64,000 bases of DNA from Plasmopara viticola. Its lineage: Eukaryota; Oomycota; Peronosporomycetes; Peronosporales; Peronosporaceae. The stretch is from the NCBI GenBank assembly GCA_001695595.3, contig MBPM02000003.1, positions 2,046,001 to 2,110,000 of the forward strand. The letters run 5' to 3'. Made by a program: the position numbers and the translations under genes. Shown one piece after another: positions 18,910-32,074 of the stretch (its first letter is position 1; each line of letters starts with the position of its first letter). The notes beneath the pieces were generated by a model, which did no database searches, was not told the DNA's origin, and worked only from the letters and a program-made list of their open reading frames with translations.

Positions 18910-21900
18910 CTTGGGACCACTTCACCTGAGGTCTTTGTGTCCTAGCCTAAAATAATCTTCTAAAATGTGACTGAGCACCGCTAGCCCTCACGATTTCTTG
19001 CCTACAAGCAAGGAAGAGCACGACCTTCAAGATTATATTTACAGCGTCTCATCGCTCCAGAGCACTACTTCCCAGACCAGCAAAAAAATAAGTGTGCTTA
19101 TGGATGGCCTACACATCTCACTTTATTCTTTAAGGTGTAGGTGGTGATAATGAAAGAAACGATTTAAATCGGTTTCTTAGTGGAGTACAGACATAGAAAG
19201 GTCCAATTTAATGCCGTAAATGGGCTGTCGCTCGGCTATAATAATCGATGTTTGAAGACCCGCAGGCTCAAGTCTAGCTTCAATAAACTTGAACAGCCAA
19301 CAATCAATTCAATCTCTGCTGCTTTAGCTGCGGTAAAGCAAATGCATTTACCCTGTGTCCATCCTGAAGGGAGTCTACCAATAAGATGTCATCTCTTCTG
19401 AGAGTTGTAAAGAATCGCTTGTTAAAGCCGAACGCTTTTAATGCTTGTCATTAATTACCTACTTGGAATTTTTAAGGTTCCATGGCAGTCGTGTAAGCAA
19501 TACGCACTGCTATATTTAGCTTTTTCGTGCTTGATAGCTATCGAAGGAAGGGCTTGTAGCGGGAAGCTGCTGCTTGTGCACACATGTGTACAAAATTATT
19601 CATGTCTTGGTGGACTTTAGTGCACCAAGAGATTCCTTACGTTTACAAACGATCGCAGTCGACTAAATTTAGATGAGTTTTTCTCTGAAGGAGCGACAGA
19701 AGGAAGTGAATTAACATCGGCTTGACTGTGAAACTGAGGATTTCGACAGCGCAGCCATGTCGAATCTTTGACGTGAAATCGTATGGTTTGGTCTGGAGGT
19801 ATCATGGCTAGAAAAGCAGATCAATCGGACGGGATATTATCAACAGCTAATTTGCGCAACAATACTCGGGTGGATCATCTTTCCTTAATCGCTGTCCCAA
19901 AGCTTTTTTGAAAAAGCCTGCGCAAGTGCATATCTGAAGCATAAGGAGGTACTGACATTAATAAAATTGACGTGCCGAAATCTTCGCGACTTCTCTTTCC
20001 GGATAATAAGCTTTTACTTGTGCGCTAGCTATTGAGAGCGCTAATTATATAGCTTTGGATGCGGCTTACATGGTTCCACTAGTACAGTGTTATAGGCAGC
20101 AAATTCATCCAAGTGTAGGAAAGAATGTTCGCAAGTGGGTAACATAGTTTTACCAAACACAGTGAGTAACTTAGGCCCATCGAAGGCGGTGGAAACCATT
20201 TAGCATGACTTTACAAGAAGAATGCAATGCAAAATCAGATTGATACCTGGGGGCCATGAAACAGCCCTTGGTCCGCAAAAAACTTATTCACAACTTTCTC
20301 TGACTTATTACAAAGAAATTTTGCAGAATTTTTTAAGCCGGTACCCAGATGCTTTAATTCAGGAGCGCCTATAGCGGGCACCCAATTTGACGCGACAAAG
20401 TCGTAAGAGGACATTCGCGACGCTTTATACCATGCCATCGTTTGAGATCTATCAGCACGTCGTATCACTCCAATTAAGATAGCTTAAGGCTGCCGAATAG
20501 AACAAACACGTTCATGACAAGTAGTTTTCTGCTATAAAGCAAGCACTAGCAAAGATCCATTTGCATCGTTAGACCTTTGTAGTCGAGATCGGCCACTCAT
20601 ATTCGAGGGCCCAGCGAATAGCACTCCGCCTTGGTCGCGACAATTCTGTACAATATACTTCATAGGGCCAATTTGTGTTCGTCCGGGCGAGAGAAAATCT
20701 TTTCCTCAGTTTCCGCCATGTAATCACGGCTCAAGGTGGTGGACAAACGTGTGAGGCCCTGTGAGACGTCAAATTACGGCTCAAATGTCGACTCGTTTAT
20801 ACAGGTTGCCCATACTGCAGATTAATGAAATTTCATAGGTCTCGAATTGTCTTTTGCCTGCTATCAGTAGAGAACAACACGAGCATCGAAGTATTCGCGT
20901 GCCACTTAAGCAAGTAAGTGCATTTGGCATCTTCCTATTTCCGAAGGCTTCTCACGTATGCAATTCTTGAAGATTTAGTTTTACGCACACTATAGTCTTG
21001 TGTATCACCCGGCAATTGACCGCTGCAATGCAGCAAACACAGAATCAAATATTTGCAACCCGCGGGTCGATGTCAATAGCGGACCTTTTGCACACAACTC
21101 GTAAGACAGAAAATGTAGAGCATGTACCCAGAAATGCAATGCGTAGTTTATGCGTTGAGGCACCACATTTCCAGCCAACATAATGTCAAAGGCTATGTTA
21201 ATTGGCTCACAAATTAACAAGCTTTATATCCTCTTGTCTAAACAAATATGGTGCCAAACAAATTTGTTGGATCTTAAAAAATCGCCGCTATAAAACTAGA
21301 AATGGAGAGGCTCAAATACCCTTGCATTCCTTGGTCTCTCCTTTGAAACCAGCCTTTCTTCCAATAATATTATCTGACTTCGCAAAACGTTGCCTGGACT
21401 ATTATTACAAAGGAATAAAGTATGTGCCTGCATCTTTTCGATATGATCGAACAAAATATACTGATTAGTATGGGACGGTAGATTTTAATAACGTGAGGTC
21501 ATGGGCTACATGGCCGAAATAGTCCAACTTTTAACAAAAGTGGATCACACCAAAAACTGGTTTGGTCGACCGATCCTCCCCGAGAGTAATCGCAATTGGG
21601 CACATTTCTTTGCGTAGGAGTTGATGCTGCTATCATGAGAGCAGTACGAGTTGAGGCGAGAGCGCACCATCCCAGTGCCTCTTGACTGCCAAGAATAGCA
21701 ACACTTTTGTGGGAGTGCTTGATTAAGCGGAGGTGCTTTGACCGACGTCATGGACTTTTTATACCGTATTTCAATCAGACCGCTTCACAAAACGCGTAAG
21801 AGACATTTGGCTTGCTCCGTTAAAATTACCGAAAGGTGACTACGATGTAGGATCGAAAGTTACAATCGCTTTAATATTATGTAGCAGTCTTTTGACTTTA

Positions 21901-23020
21901 TATTGGAAGCAATCACCTTCCCGCGCTCAGAGCTTGGGTTCAGCGCCTTGATTGGCGTCATGTTGTGTTTAAAACATCTGTGAGTCGGATTGTCTTCGAC
22001 CCTTCAAGGAAGCCTGCACTTTAAGCCAACGGAGTTTAAGCCTTAGGCTAAACACCCGAGAGGCTTACCCAGTGCAAAAATAGGTTCATCATTTAAATGG
22101 GATGGCAACGAAATGAAAGAGTATGTACAGACCACCAAAATCTACAAACTTTTAACCAAGTAGAATCCATAAGACGGACTTGATGTTGTGCTAAAAGCAC
22201 ACGCATATTCGCCGTAAGATTGCAAAAGTAGTATGGATAATCTTAGCAAGTTTCATTTCAAAAACGCGCGGCGTGGCCTCGAAAAAATTATCGCAAATTG
22301 CAAAGCAATTGAAAAAAGTACTATTCAGAGCCATGGTTCGAGTTGACCGGATAATGCATTTAACTCTTCTCTCTCTTCGTTTGAGGCGTTTCCCAGAGAA
22401 TGAGTAATTGTCATCTGTATCTAGCGGTAGATGAGCCGCTTAAACCATCGCCGACAGTGCTGGCAATCTCAATCACAAATACACTGTCTTACGAGCTGTT
22501 TACTCTTTGTTCACTCTCTTCCTGGTCTCAACGCTAATAATACAACCAAAGAAGGTAAATCAGGTCGAGAATTTATTCCTGAAATGCCTTGAACTTCTTT
22601 GTCCTCAAATGGGAGGCATAGGGTGACCGGAAATCGTGACGATTTTTGTGGCTTGCACCCAATCGATTGAGCCATTTCGACAGCTTTTTCTTAGCTTGAG
22701 GCTTCAATTTGGACGCGGTTTACCGGGGTGTCTGCGGCGCTCCTTAAATTATAAGCGAAGGCATGGGTGTCTGTGGACCACCGATTGAAAGAGAGCGATA
22801 TACACGAGTTTTGAGCAGTAGTGGTGTGAGCATTTAATATTTCGTTTTTACCTGAGCACCTTTTTGGAGGGAAAGACACTTGTAAGTTGCCCCGCACGGC
22901 GTGGATGTAATCATTGTTGTAGATGCAGCCTTTGGCACAGAAGCCATTTCAGGGTTAGAGGCACCTTAAATTCATGGAAGGAGCCTTTTTGAAGTCGGAG
23001 AGGTCATTATTTTATGACCC

Positions 23021-23044
23021 GGCTGACTGGCTGACTGGCTGACT
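23021..23044. repeat. Short tandem repeat, 8-bp unit
   Basis: Three consecutive copies of GGCTGACT lie within a stretch running into GACTTCTG. A simple satellite with no evident function. Confidence 0.6.
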
Positions 23045-26000
23045 TCTGTGCTCATTGCTATGACCAAAACGACTTAATATGTTTAGAAAAATTGTGATAT
23101 TTTCTTCGATACGGTACATGAACTAGTCTTCTATGGTGGAAGTTGTACTGGGCTGCTAGATTTAGTTACATTTTTTGCTAAAGCTCACCACTAAAATGAA
23201 CTTTGTGGCACGACATGTACCCAATCGGTCTTGATACCTGTGTGCACATTATAAAGTTACTAAAAAGTATAATATCCCTGCTCAAGTTGTGGTGGTGAAA
23301 ATGAGTATCTGTTATAATTTAAAGGTGGGGGGGGGCATACATTGGAGTTTAGTTTAATTTATAGGTTACTATTTTAAAAACTTTGATCTCTCAAGACAAA
23401 TATAGCGAAAATTCGTTTTACCGAGAGATCTTACATTGTGAAGCACATCCCCTCTCTGTGAGGTGCTGTGTGACCGCGTGAAATTGGACTCAAAGTTTTG
23501 AAGTTTTCTGCTTTCAGCACGTGTAATAAACAGCTTAATCGGAACTACTTGCGATCTATGCTATGCATCAATAACATCAAATAAACATGTCAATTACCAG
23601 TCTACCGCGTCTTAATGCAGAGCGAGGCTGCCTGCATCTTAAAAGAGTGAATGACCTAATCGATAAAATGAAGCTTACGAATTATCTCGCGTCTTTGGAC
23701 GATCCTCGAGAAGAGTGCCAAAGTAGTGAGTGCTGGCGCTGCGTGAAATATTATAGTAGCCGCGACGTTTACACTTTGTCACGAGACATTGTTACATTGC
23801 TGTAGCGACTCGATAAGACAGGCGGCTGATAAAGTAAAAGGTTCTGCCTATCGGCACAATTGGAAGAGAAGTCTTCGAGGACATGCGCTCTTAAAAGAGC
23901 ACGAATTTAACCTTACAAGACCGAACGCATGATTTTACACTGCCTTCTGCTCAACCCTGGTCATCTTTGTCTTGCTCAGTCTGGAATTAATTGTTGGTCG
24001 TACACAAACGGCAACTTTAGGAAATTTTACCTTCTACTGGGTTGAGCTCACGTTTTTTAAGCGTTGATTTGAGATCAGTGGCTTCATCATGAGCACGCTC
24101 CTCAGATTTGCTCGAAATATATTTCGTAACCTCGCTAGCCGTTTTGCCTTCGGCCAGACAATCTAATTTGCTTTCGTAGGCGTAAATTTTTTTGACGGGA
24201 TTGACTGCTCCGGCAACACTAGTGCTCTGTCAGTGCTACTTCCTTATGAGACTGTAGGCTTGTGGTAAGCCTTAAAATTTAACTCTGGCAAGTCCACAGC
24301 CTATAGCGCTAAATATGGGCTCTTAGTTTGTGGCTAAGTTTAAATCGCGAACGAAAAAGTGCTTTTTGGATCTCTGCAAAATCTAAAAAGCAAAAACTTG
24401 ACCAAACAATCGCACTTTTCATGAAAGCGTACGCAATGACTAAATACGCCTTTCTATCTCTTTCGTTAGGCGAGCTACACGGTCCAATAAAAACATAAGG
24501 CTTAAACCATTTGAAAAAGCTGTTTACACTTTCATGTTTTGACGCTTCCATCTTGATTTTTTACCGAACTCTGCAAAAGCGTTGCACATATCAGATTTGC
24601 TAGAACGTTTACACTGGGGACGATACTTATCAGGGAAGCTAAAAGTTTTTACGAGGGACTACACACTTTGCCAAAAACATACAAGCATATTTTAAACATG
24701 AATACGCGCTACATAATGTGAGAATAATACCTATCCACTCAAATAGATACAAGTGCTGGAAAGTGTTTCTTTCATGCTGTTCAGGTTCAATTGCAGATTC
24801 TAAAATCCCAACGCAATGTCCAAGATTTACAGAAGCAGCCAACTAACACCATAATTTTCTTCAATCGACATGCCTTCATCGAGCATTTGTATCATCAAGA
24901 AGCCTTAGCATACTAAGTAGTCGAGGATCCAGCGATAATCTATGACACACAAAGGCTTATTTTTGCCCGTATCAGGTTTAAGTATCGGTAATCTTGCCTC
25001 TTGGCCTGTCGAAAGTTTATAAACAAGGCGTGAAGCCGCTCTAGCATCGCCACAAAAATTCGATGTTTAAGAGCGTTTTGAAGCTCCAGCATGAAAACAT
25101 CGTCATTATTACTTACGGTGACGTAAATTATATTAGTCTGTACGGGTACTTTAAAGCTCCTAGAGCCGGAAAACGCATGATATCTACTCGGCAGTCCTTC
25201 CAACACTAGAGTGATTTCGATACAAAAGTAAAGCTGGTGATGTAAGCCCTCGATCCACTCATCACTTCCACCAGACTAAGGCCTTCTCGTGGATAGAACG
25301 CAGCATTTGCGTTGTGCGTGGACTCTATTAAGTATTTAAAAATTTCTCACTAGCAGCTTTTCGGCGCTATTAATCTCAATCCACCCACGCGTGATCGAAG
25401 TTTTGCTCAACAACTTGACTTAAATTGTACAGTTTACTGAAGCTTCTTACGAATATATTATTACTTACGAAATTTTCCAGAGTCCGCTATTTGTATCACG
25501 TCGACATAGTTGTGGTCCGTAAACCTGTCGCTTTACGTACAACGGACAATCTTTTTCACCTTGTACGTACTCGGCTAAAGTAGCCGCATTCATTTCAGCA
25601 AGTGAGGGCTTTGCTAAATATTAAGGGCTCCATTTAGCTCGTGGTGGTTACATAACTTACATCTACCTTTTCAGTCACGAAAAGCATCGTGTTACAATTC
25701 GGGCACTTGTACGGCTATACACTTCTACCTTTAAAATTAGTAAGCTTGTGTTTTAGCTTCCTCCCTACATAATGTTACCAGCCAGAAAAGAAAAATGTAT
25801 CCTCTCCTTCCTTCGTCGTCGTTCTTATTGTCTAGGTGCTTTCAAGGAAAGCGCCCTCAATATCAGAGCGCTCCACGCTCAGTATCACCTTAAGAAACTT
25901 ATTATGGTATGTTCCGCTTCATCACAAAACGCACAATATTTCTTGTCTTAGTCTATCTTGAGATCTTCTCTGCGTGTTGTACTCTTTTGAGTAATGGTTT

Positions 26001-26225
26001 TGTCTGTGGTGGCCTTTTACGAACTTTTTACTACACCGAACAGAAAAGCAACCTCATGCTATAATAAGACAGGCTTAGCTCATTTTATCGCAAGATACAT
26101 ACATCCCTGTATTGCTATTAACGCTCGTCGACCACATATCAATTCACCCTCAAAGGTTCTGGTATCCGGAAGAGTGTGTGTCCTTGGTAAGCGTCTCCAA
26201 TTTCACTAGCAGACATTCTTCTGCT

Positions 26226-26317
26226 ATGAATGTCTCATACAATACATACAATATTTTTATTGATCTTTGATGCTAAGAATGGCTCATACTAATCAAGCAA
26301 TACTCTTATTGTACCTT
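26226..26317. repeat. Degenerate two-copy direct repeat, about 49-bp period
   Basis: GAATGTCTCATACAAT at about 26228 recurs as GAATGGCTCATACTAAT at about 26277, and both are followed by similar TTATTG-containing sequence. Confidence 0.4.
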
Positions 26318-27095
26318 TGGGTTGGTGGTGCTGCGGAAGCATCGCCTAGTCAATTTGCTGCAGCACTGGTGACTGAGTAAAAGCAGCACAAAATTCGCCT
26401 AACAAAAACGTTCCCTCGTCATGAAACTCGTTATCATGAAAGTGCAGCCATTTATACACCAAATTATCGAGTGTATTCGTGTTCGATACAACAAATCTGA
26501 AGTATAGCACCCTTCCATGCTAGCGCAAAAGCGTAGTCGCGCAAGTCTTGTATTTTCATTTTACGCATTCCTTGGCAGACTCACTTCAGCTTCTTTCAGC
26601 TACTTCGAGTCACATTCCATGCCAGGGTCACACCGCACTTTGCAAACACGGCGTGCAGAAAGACATGCGATCTTCTATTGAATGACTCTTCATTACCGGT
26701 CTTATGGAGTGTGATAGATTGCAGTTTGATGAGTAACATATTAAATACAATATTGTTGTTTTGGTCAAAACAAGGATTTTCGGAAGAAGATCACCTCGCG
26801 TGTATCGCACCAGTTTGCATCAACACTTCGTTCTGTTTGCAGACCATTCGCATAAGTTGTTTTTAACCTCGATCAAACCAACGTAGATCTAGTAGTTTCC
26901 ATACAGCCTCTTAGCGCTCCAAAAGAATGCACTTATCTCCCAATAAATTACCAAGGGCGTAACTCCTTGATAGCTATACGAGAACATTGTCAACGGAAGA
27001 ATACTCAGTATGACAATAGTATTGCATCAAAGTACTGTAGCAATGGCAGCTTCTATTTAATACACAGTCCGTCTACGTCATTCTCTTTCAATTTA

Positions 27096-28122
27096 CTATT
27101 TTTGCAAGGCTAATACAGCAGACGGGTGCTTTGGCAGCGCAGCAGGCTTGATTGACTCAAGGTGTTCCTCACCATCAAGAGCCGCATCTACTGCCCCAGA
27201 CGTCTCGCTGTGTAAACTATTGACAATTTTGGACTTCATCTCTACCACGTGAACTGGAGCATCTACCACCACTGTCGTCTCATACATCCGACGCAGCAAG
27301 TGCTGGAAATGCTGAAACTTGTTTCCAACATGCAACATCACGAGAATGGCCAGTATTGAATTCAACAGGCCTCCGGTAGTCAGCAAATAAACGCAAAGTC
27401 CCATTTGCCAGCAAGTGCGCCCCGAATTATTTTCCGAGCAGCGACTGTATTGGTCCTTGTAAAAAGCCGAATTGATGATGGGTACGTACACAAAAGCGTA
27501 CCAGATGACAGCCGATGCTAGCAGACCCGTAGCATTCAAGATGCACAAGTGCATCAGGTACTGGTCCGCAATGGTACAGTGACTGGTGGTAATGAGACGG
27601 AGGGCCCAGATCACCACCACAAGGGCGAAACCGGCCAATAGTGACAGCGCCACCTGTAAAAACGTCATGGCGGTCCCGCAATATACCTTCATGACTTGGC
27701 AGTATTGCCGATGTAATTCCCCAACGACATCGACGCAAAACGACCGTTGGGTGGTGCTGTGGTACACGTGTTCATGAGCTTTGTGAAGCAAGGTTCCAAC
27801 AAATGGGGACGATGTACCATTGCCCACTGTAAGTATGAGCACCGCTTTCTTGTGCCGGAACCCAAAGAGAGTTTCCAGGGTCAAATTTTGGGTCCCCCAC
27901 ATGCTCCGTATAATTAAGCCATAGACCCATGCCTTGTGAATAGTAGACGGTTGCGTTGCGCTCGCCTGACTGCGACAGCCAGTGCGGCATGAGCGTCGAG
28001 TACCATGTCATAGGTACCAGTGCCACAGCCAGTACCATCACTGCGAAGCAAAGATTAGTACAAGCGGCGCAGTGCCGCAGCAGATAACGTAACGTACCCG
28101 AGCACTGCAGTATGTATACCAT
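27096..28122 (-). CDS. Four-transmembrane (claudin/PMP22-like topology) membrane protein, with intron or frameshift
   Basis: Two overlapping frames together give one four-pass protein. Frame A (28122 down to about 27900) encodes the start, a first membrane segment and an extracellular loop with spaced Trp residues and GLW before NYT. Frame B (to the stop at 27096) encodes three further membrane segments and a cytoplasmic tail. The switch can be explained by a 52-nt intron (27900-27849; GTGGGG donor, ACAAG acceptor) or by a one-base frameshift in the GGGGG run at about 27896-27900. The donor is weak compared with others in this window. The W...GLW pattern with two loops recalls claudin/PMP22 tetraspans, but no assignment is certain. 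It lies 93 bp downstream of the acyltransferase gene on the same strand. Confidence 0.6.
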
Positions 28123-28215
28123 AATTTTTGACGGTGCAATATTTATTTTTTGTACAAGGTACCTTATAGTCGGTACTTTACGACTACTACTATGAGAATT
28201 ATAGTAAATTTAGGT

Positions 28216-29562
28216 TTACAGTGATGTCGTTTGTGGTTTAAACTCGACAACGACGACTTCTTCTCGAGCAACCGACGTGGGGCTTGTGACTTTTTTCTTC
28301 AAGTCGGTGTCACTTTGAACTGGGATTTGGTGGTGATCCGTCGGAGCGAGACGAGCCAATTTGCGCGAAATTTTCTGTGCCAGCAACTGCGACGGATACT
28401 CTACTAAATAGTATGATACCGTCGCTAGCAGTGTTACTAATCCCAAAGTAGAAAACAACCGGTCGTAGTAATACTCTTGCTTCCTGACGGGGATCGTGAA
28501 AATCACAAAGACGTGCAAAAGGTAGGCAGAAAAGCTAATTTTACCCATAAAGCGAAGCACGACCCATTCAAAAATTTTAGAGACAATGGACGGCTGGAGC
28601 ATTTCAATGACAATCACCAACGACAGCTTGACGCTTATAAATGGCATAAAGTATTTCTTGGAATCAGACAGTGGCTGGCCGAGCCAATTAAAGAACAATC
28701 CACGGAACGAGACGCTAAGCAACGCTGCAATCAAAACGCCTTCCACAACTCGGAGGCCAATAATGTGTAGTCTCTGAAATTGCACCCCATTCGTCTTGAC
28801 CCACATGTCAATCTTTACGTAAATGGTGGCGGCCATGGAACCGGCAACAAACGTAGGTAAATGGGCGGATAGAGGCTGGCGATAGAAATTCGTTCGCGTC
28901 GTATACATCCCTTCGTGAATGACCCAAATGTACAATGGTACAAACGACAACCACCAGATACGACCCATTTTGAGCACCCCGAGAACAAATAAAGGCAAAA
29001 GAAAATAGTATGCAATCTCAAGAGGCAACGTCCACAATAGATAATGTCGATGTTCGGGATGAAACGTCAGGGTTTGGAGCAAATTAAAGTCCTCAGGTTT
29101 CTTCACCTTGTAGTATTGATGCTTGTACTCAAACGGCAATAACCACAACGTGATGGAGAGCAGAGCAAAGAGGGGGTAGACACGAAAGAAGCGTTTGGAG
29201 AAGTAGTCGAGCAGTGCAATGCCCCACTTTCGATAACTTGCCGCCTCTGCACTCAATTTGATGCTTTTTTTCATGAAAATCATCGTCAGTAGGAACGAAG
29301 ACAGTACGAAAAACGTGTCTACACCAACTGCTCCCATACAGATGTCGTGCATGAAGCCAGCGTGTTGAAACACGACGCTTAGGACTGCAGCGCCACGCAA
29401 TCCATCTAGAAACAACACTTTTGGTATCGAGGGTCGAGGACGGTCGTTCGGTTTGTCAAGCAAATCTCCGGCTTCAGGCTGGGACGTCTTTGCATTGAGG
29501 GGAGTCGTATCTTGAGGCAAACCACCTCCTTCGGCAATGTCGACGTGGTACGCTTGGGTCAT
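28216..29562 (-). CDS. Acyltransferase-3 family integral membrane protein
   Basis: An intronless gene of 448 residues. After a cytoplasmic N-terminus of about 48 residues come FLDGLRG (51-57), the conserved His67 in VVFQHAGF, and GVDTFFVLSSFLL (80-92). These match the opening motifs of the acyltransferase-3 (OafA/NolL/NRF-6) family. About ten hydrophobic helices follow, ending with FMGKISFSAYLLHVF and a final helix before a basic cytoplasmic tail. The family transfers acyl groups from a membrane-side donor to sugars or lipids. The acceptor here is unknown. No signal peptide is seen, only the first helix as anchor. Confidence 0.85.
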   Translation of the reverse strand: MTQAYHVDIAEGGGLPQDTTPLNAKTSQPEAGDLLDKPNDRPRPSIPKVLFLDGLRGAAVLSVVFQHAGFMHDICMGAVGVDTFFVLSSFLLTMIFMKKSIKLSAEAASYRKWGIALLDYFSKRFFRVYPLFALLSITLWLLPFEYKHQYYKVKKPEDFNLLQTLTFHPEHRHYLLWTLPLEIAYYFLLPLFVLGVLKMGRIWWLSFVPLYIWVIHEGMYTTRTNFYRQPLSAHLPTFVAGSMAATIYVKIDMWVKTNGVQFQRLHIIGLRVVEGVLIAALLSVSFRGLFFNWLGQPLSDSKKYFMPFISVKLSLVIVIEMLQPSIVSKIFEWVVLRFMGKISFSAYLLHVFVIFTIPVRKQEYYYDRLFSTLGLVTLLATVSYYLVEYPSQLLAQKISRKLARLAPTDHHQIPVQSDTDLKKKVTSPTSVAREEVVVVEFKPQTTSL

Positions 29563-30776
29563 TGTGCTAAACGTAACGTAATCAAGTCCACCCGACCACT
29601 TCTATCAATCCTCTCTCAACAGTAGAATTTCAAGAATAAACATTGTGCACTAGCGTTCATAGAATAGAAAGCACACCATGACGGGAATGTTTTAGGGTTA
29701 AGAAAGGTTGGTGAGGGCGTACGTAATGGTTTTGTCACGTAAAAAGCTTGCATTCAGTGGCGGCTTGTGCACTTGTTGTTGCCTTTGTCATATAGTTAAA
29801 TTTTTAGGTAGAGTAAAAAAAACCTTTTTTTTGCTCGGCATTTCACAGCTGTCACCACGCAAGCGTGTTTTATAGCCACGCATCTTATCAGCATCCATGT
29901 GCGTGCATGTAATGGCGTAAATGCGTGCATGTAAGGCACTTGGGTCATTTTTTTGTGTGCAAATTTATCTGTACGACCAACGAGCGACCTGTACACTACT
30001 CGAATAGGTGCTCATATCTGTTTGATTACATAGTTGTACCTATCTAAATGTGCATCAGGAAAACGTTCGAGCCGAGCAACTTCTTGTGGCAAAGCTACCT
30101 GCAGAAAGAATACAGAGGCGTCTATTAAACTGCGTTCACTACGATAATATATGGACTTGTGCCATGCTTGGCGTTATGGAACGTTGTGTCGTTCCAGAAA
30201 GCCAGTCAAAGCTGGCCAATCGAGGGATGGTGAACCCTTGCATACTCTACAAAGCTATAGTTTAGGCGTAAACAAAATACAGGTGGAAGCCGCTAACAGC
30301 CCCCTTTTCGCTAATTAGCTCCCCCAACTCTATACTATAGATACAGTATCTATATCTATGGTGGTCGCTTCAGCCAATCATATATTATTATTATTATAGC
30401 TTACGGGCAGTATAGACTATAAAGTCTATTATAGCTCACGGGCAGTATAGACTATAGAGTCTATAGTGCCCGTAAGCTATAATAATTCATGATTGGCTGA
30501 AGCAACCACCATTGAATTTAAATGTTCTGTAGGTATAGAACATCAAAAGAAGGGTCATTGTTATAAGAAGCAGCTTACGATAATTATAGCACTGTCATTT
30601 TATACTATTAAAACACAGAGGGTTTTGATATGCTCGATCCTCAAGTTCCCGTTTTGAAAGGGATTCTAATAGATGAGAGTTCTAGAACCTAATAATTGCT
30701 AACTAGAGTCAATGACACAATCAACCTTTGCGGTGTTCTTGTACAGAGACGCTATTATTTTGCCAAGAATTGTATC
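29563..30776. other. Intergenic, contains a fold-back element
   Basis: AT-rich sequence between the divergent acyltransferase and prefoldin genes. The only structured object is the inverted repeat at 30358-30512. No further gene is supported. Confidence 0.5.
30358..30512. mobile_element. MITE-like fold-back element
   Basis: About 55-bp terminal inverted arms begin ATGGTGGTYGCTTCAGCCAA and run through ATTATTATAGCTTACGGGCA on both strands, with few mismatches. The centre holds a second, shorter duplication of CGGGCAGTATAGACTATA. No coding capacity is present and no clear target-site duplication is visible at the ends. The size (155 bp), near-perfect hairpin and lack of an open frame fit a miniature inverted-repeat element, possibly with internal rearrangement. 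Confidence 0.72.
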
Positions 30777-31407
30777 ATGCTAGCGCAAGAGCATGAAGTC
30801 GAAGCAGACGTATGCAATCTCGCTAGCGTGACTACCTCCCATTCATCATACTTATACTACGCGTATCCACTAGGTTCGCAAAGACGACCAGCTGCGAATT
30901 AATGAATTTGGTCGCAACAATGCGGCATTGCACGAGATCCGTGAACAGAAGAAAGCATGGAAGGACAAGCTCGACACTTTGGACGACGCCAACACGGACC
31001 TCATGATGGGGGAAGGTGACAGCGTTCGGTAAGTCGTACAATTGTTTCTTACTTGACTACTATTCCTGTACTTACGTCTTGTATTAGGCTATTTATCGGG
31101 GAAAGCTTCGTAGAGGCGTCGGAAGACTTTGCTCAAGAATACCTCGAGAAGCGCACGGAGGTAAGTGACTACAATGCTTTCTTGTTAAGTGCAAAAATAA
31201 TAATCTTAGTGTTTAGGAAGCCAACAATGAGCTGAAGAAGCTACAAGTGGAAGAGTCAAAGCTAGAGGCGCGACAGGCGGTGCGTAGCCAAGCGATATAT
31301 GTGTGGTTTGGACATTGAAAACATGAAGGGTTGGGTTGTGGGTGCAGGTCTTGAAAAAAATGCTCTACAGCCGCTTTGGGCAGAGCATTAACCTTGAGGA
31401 TAGCTAG
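30777..31407 (+). CDS. PFDN4: Prefoldin subunit 4, five exons
   Basis: I model exons 30777-30809, 30874-31028, 31088-31160, 31217-31279 and 31348-31407 (384 nt, 127 residues, close to the usual length of about 130). The introns are 64, 59, 56 and 68 nt, with donors GTATGC, GTAAGT, GTAAGT and GTGCGT. The protein has the beta-prefoldin layout: an N-terminal coiled coil with INEFGRNNAALHEIREQKKA, a LDDANTDLMM turn, a beta segment RLFIGESF, then a second long helix ending in the diagnostic LYSRFGQSINLE. It is part of the cytosolic hexameric chaperone that passes actin and tubulin to CCT. Each exon is too short to stand out alone; the frame is only evident after splicing. Confidence 0.92.
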
Positions 31408-31657
31408 GGAGGAGTAAGTTGGTAAACGCTAGAAGCGACGTTTGCATTAGATCGTTGAGGCGAAAATGGGAAAATGAGTAGTGGACATTAATTGCTGCTC
31501 TGCTTTGCGGTATAATGCTACACTACACTAATCAAATAGAACAATGTGACGCTAGTTTATTACTTTTGCGCTCTGAACTATACTTTTATTCTTTCGCGGC
31601 ATTTCTACGTTATATGCAGGAATTTGAGTGCTGAGAGCCTTTCGCCTCGCAGGACAT

Positions 31658-31702
31658 GCGTGGCTACGATGTGCCGTCGCTAGCGGCACATCGTAGCCAC
31701 GC
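31658..31702. repeat. Perfect inverted repeat (19-bp arms, 7-nt loop)
   Basis: GCGTGGCTACGATGTGCCG at 31658-31676 is exactly inverted at 31684-31702, with loop TCGCTAG. The half-sites ACATGC and GCATGT flank it. It is GC-rich in an AT-rich setting 250 bp after the prefoldin stop. It could be a tiny fold-back element; terminator function is not established for this kind of genome. Confidence 0.75.
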
Positions 31703-32074
31703 CCGGTGCATGTAACTGCACGCGGTCTGCTGTAACTACATCGGTCGTTACGACTACAAATTTGTAATGTTTAAGTCGGTGGTATTGATGCGAGCGTCAC
31801 TGGCAACGAGCATGGTATGACGTGCTCAGCTGCTGAGAGTGGGGCTTCAGCATGCTATATAGCAGTGAAGGCACCAACAGTACAATAATACTACCGCACC
31901 GACTCATGCCACTCGAGACGTGGCGCAAGCGCGTCCTTTGGCAAGCTATTTCAATCACATCAGAAGCATGCAAAGCAAAATTTCGGCTCGGAAATCAGTT
32001 TAAACACGTGGTAAGAACTCACTATCTTACGAAACGACGACTAAGCGAATAAAGTCGAGTGTAAAGTAGTCAGC

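Larger units (their letters stand above)
17191..27095. other. Gene desert, AT-rich
   Basis: Nearly 10 kb without a supportable gene. It holds a less AT-rich, coding-like block at 18505-18909, a small tandem repeat at 23021-23044, a two-copy degenerate repeat at 26226-26317, and otherwise short open frames with no motifs. Confidence 0.6.
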
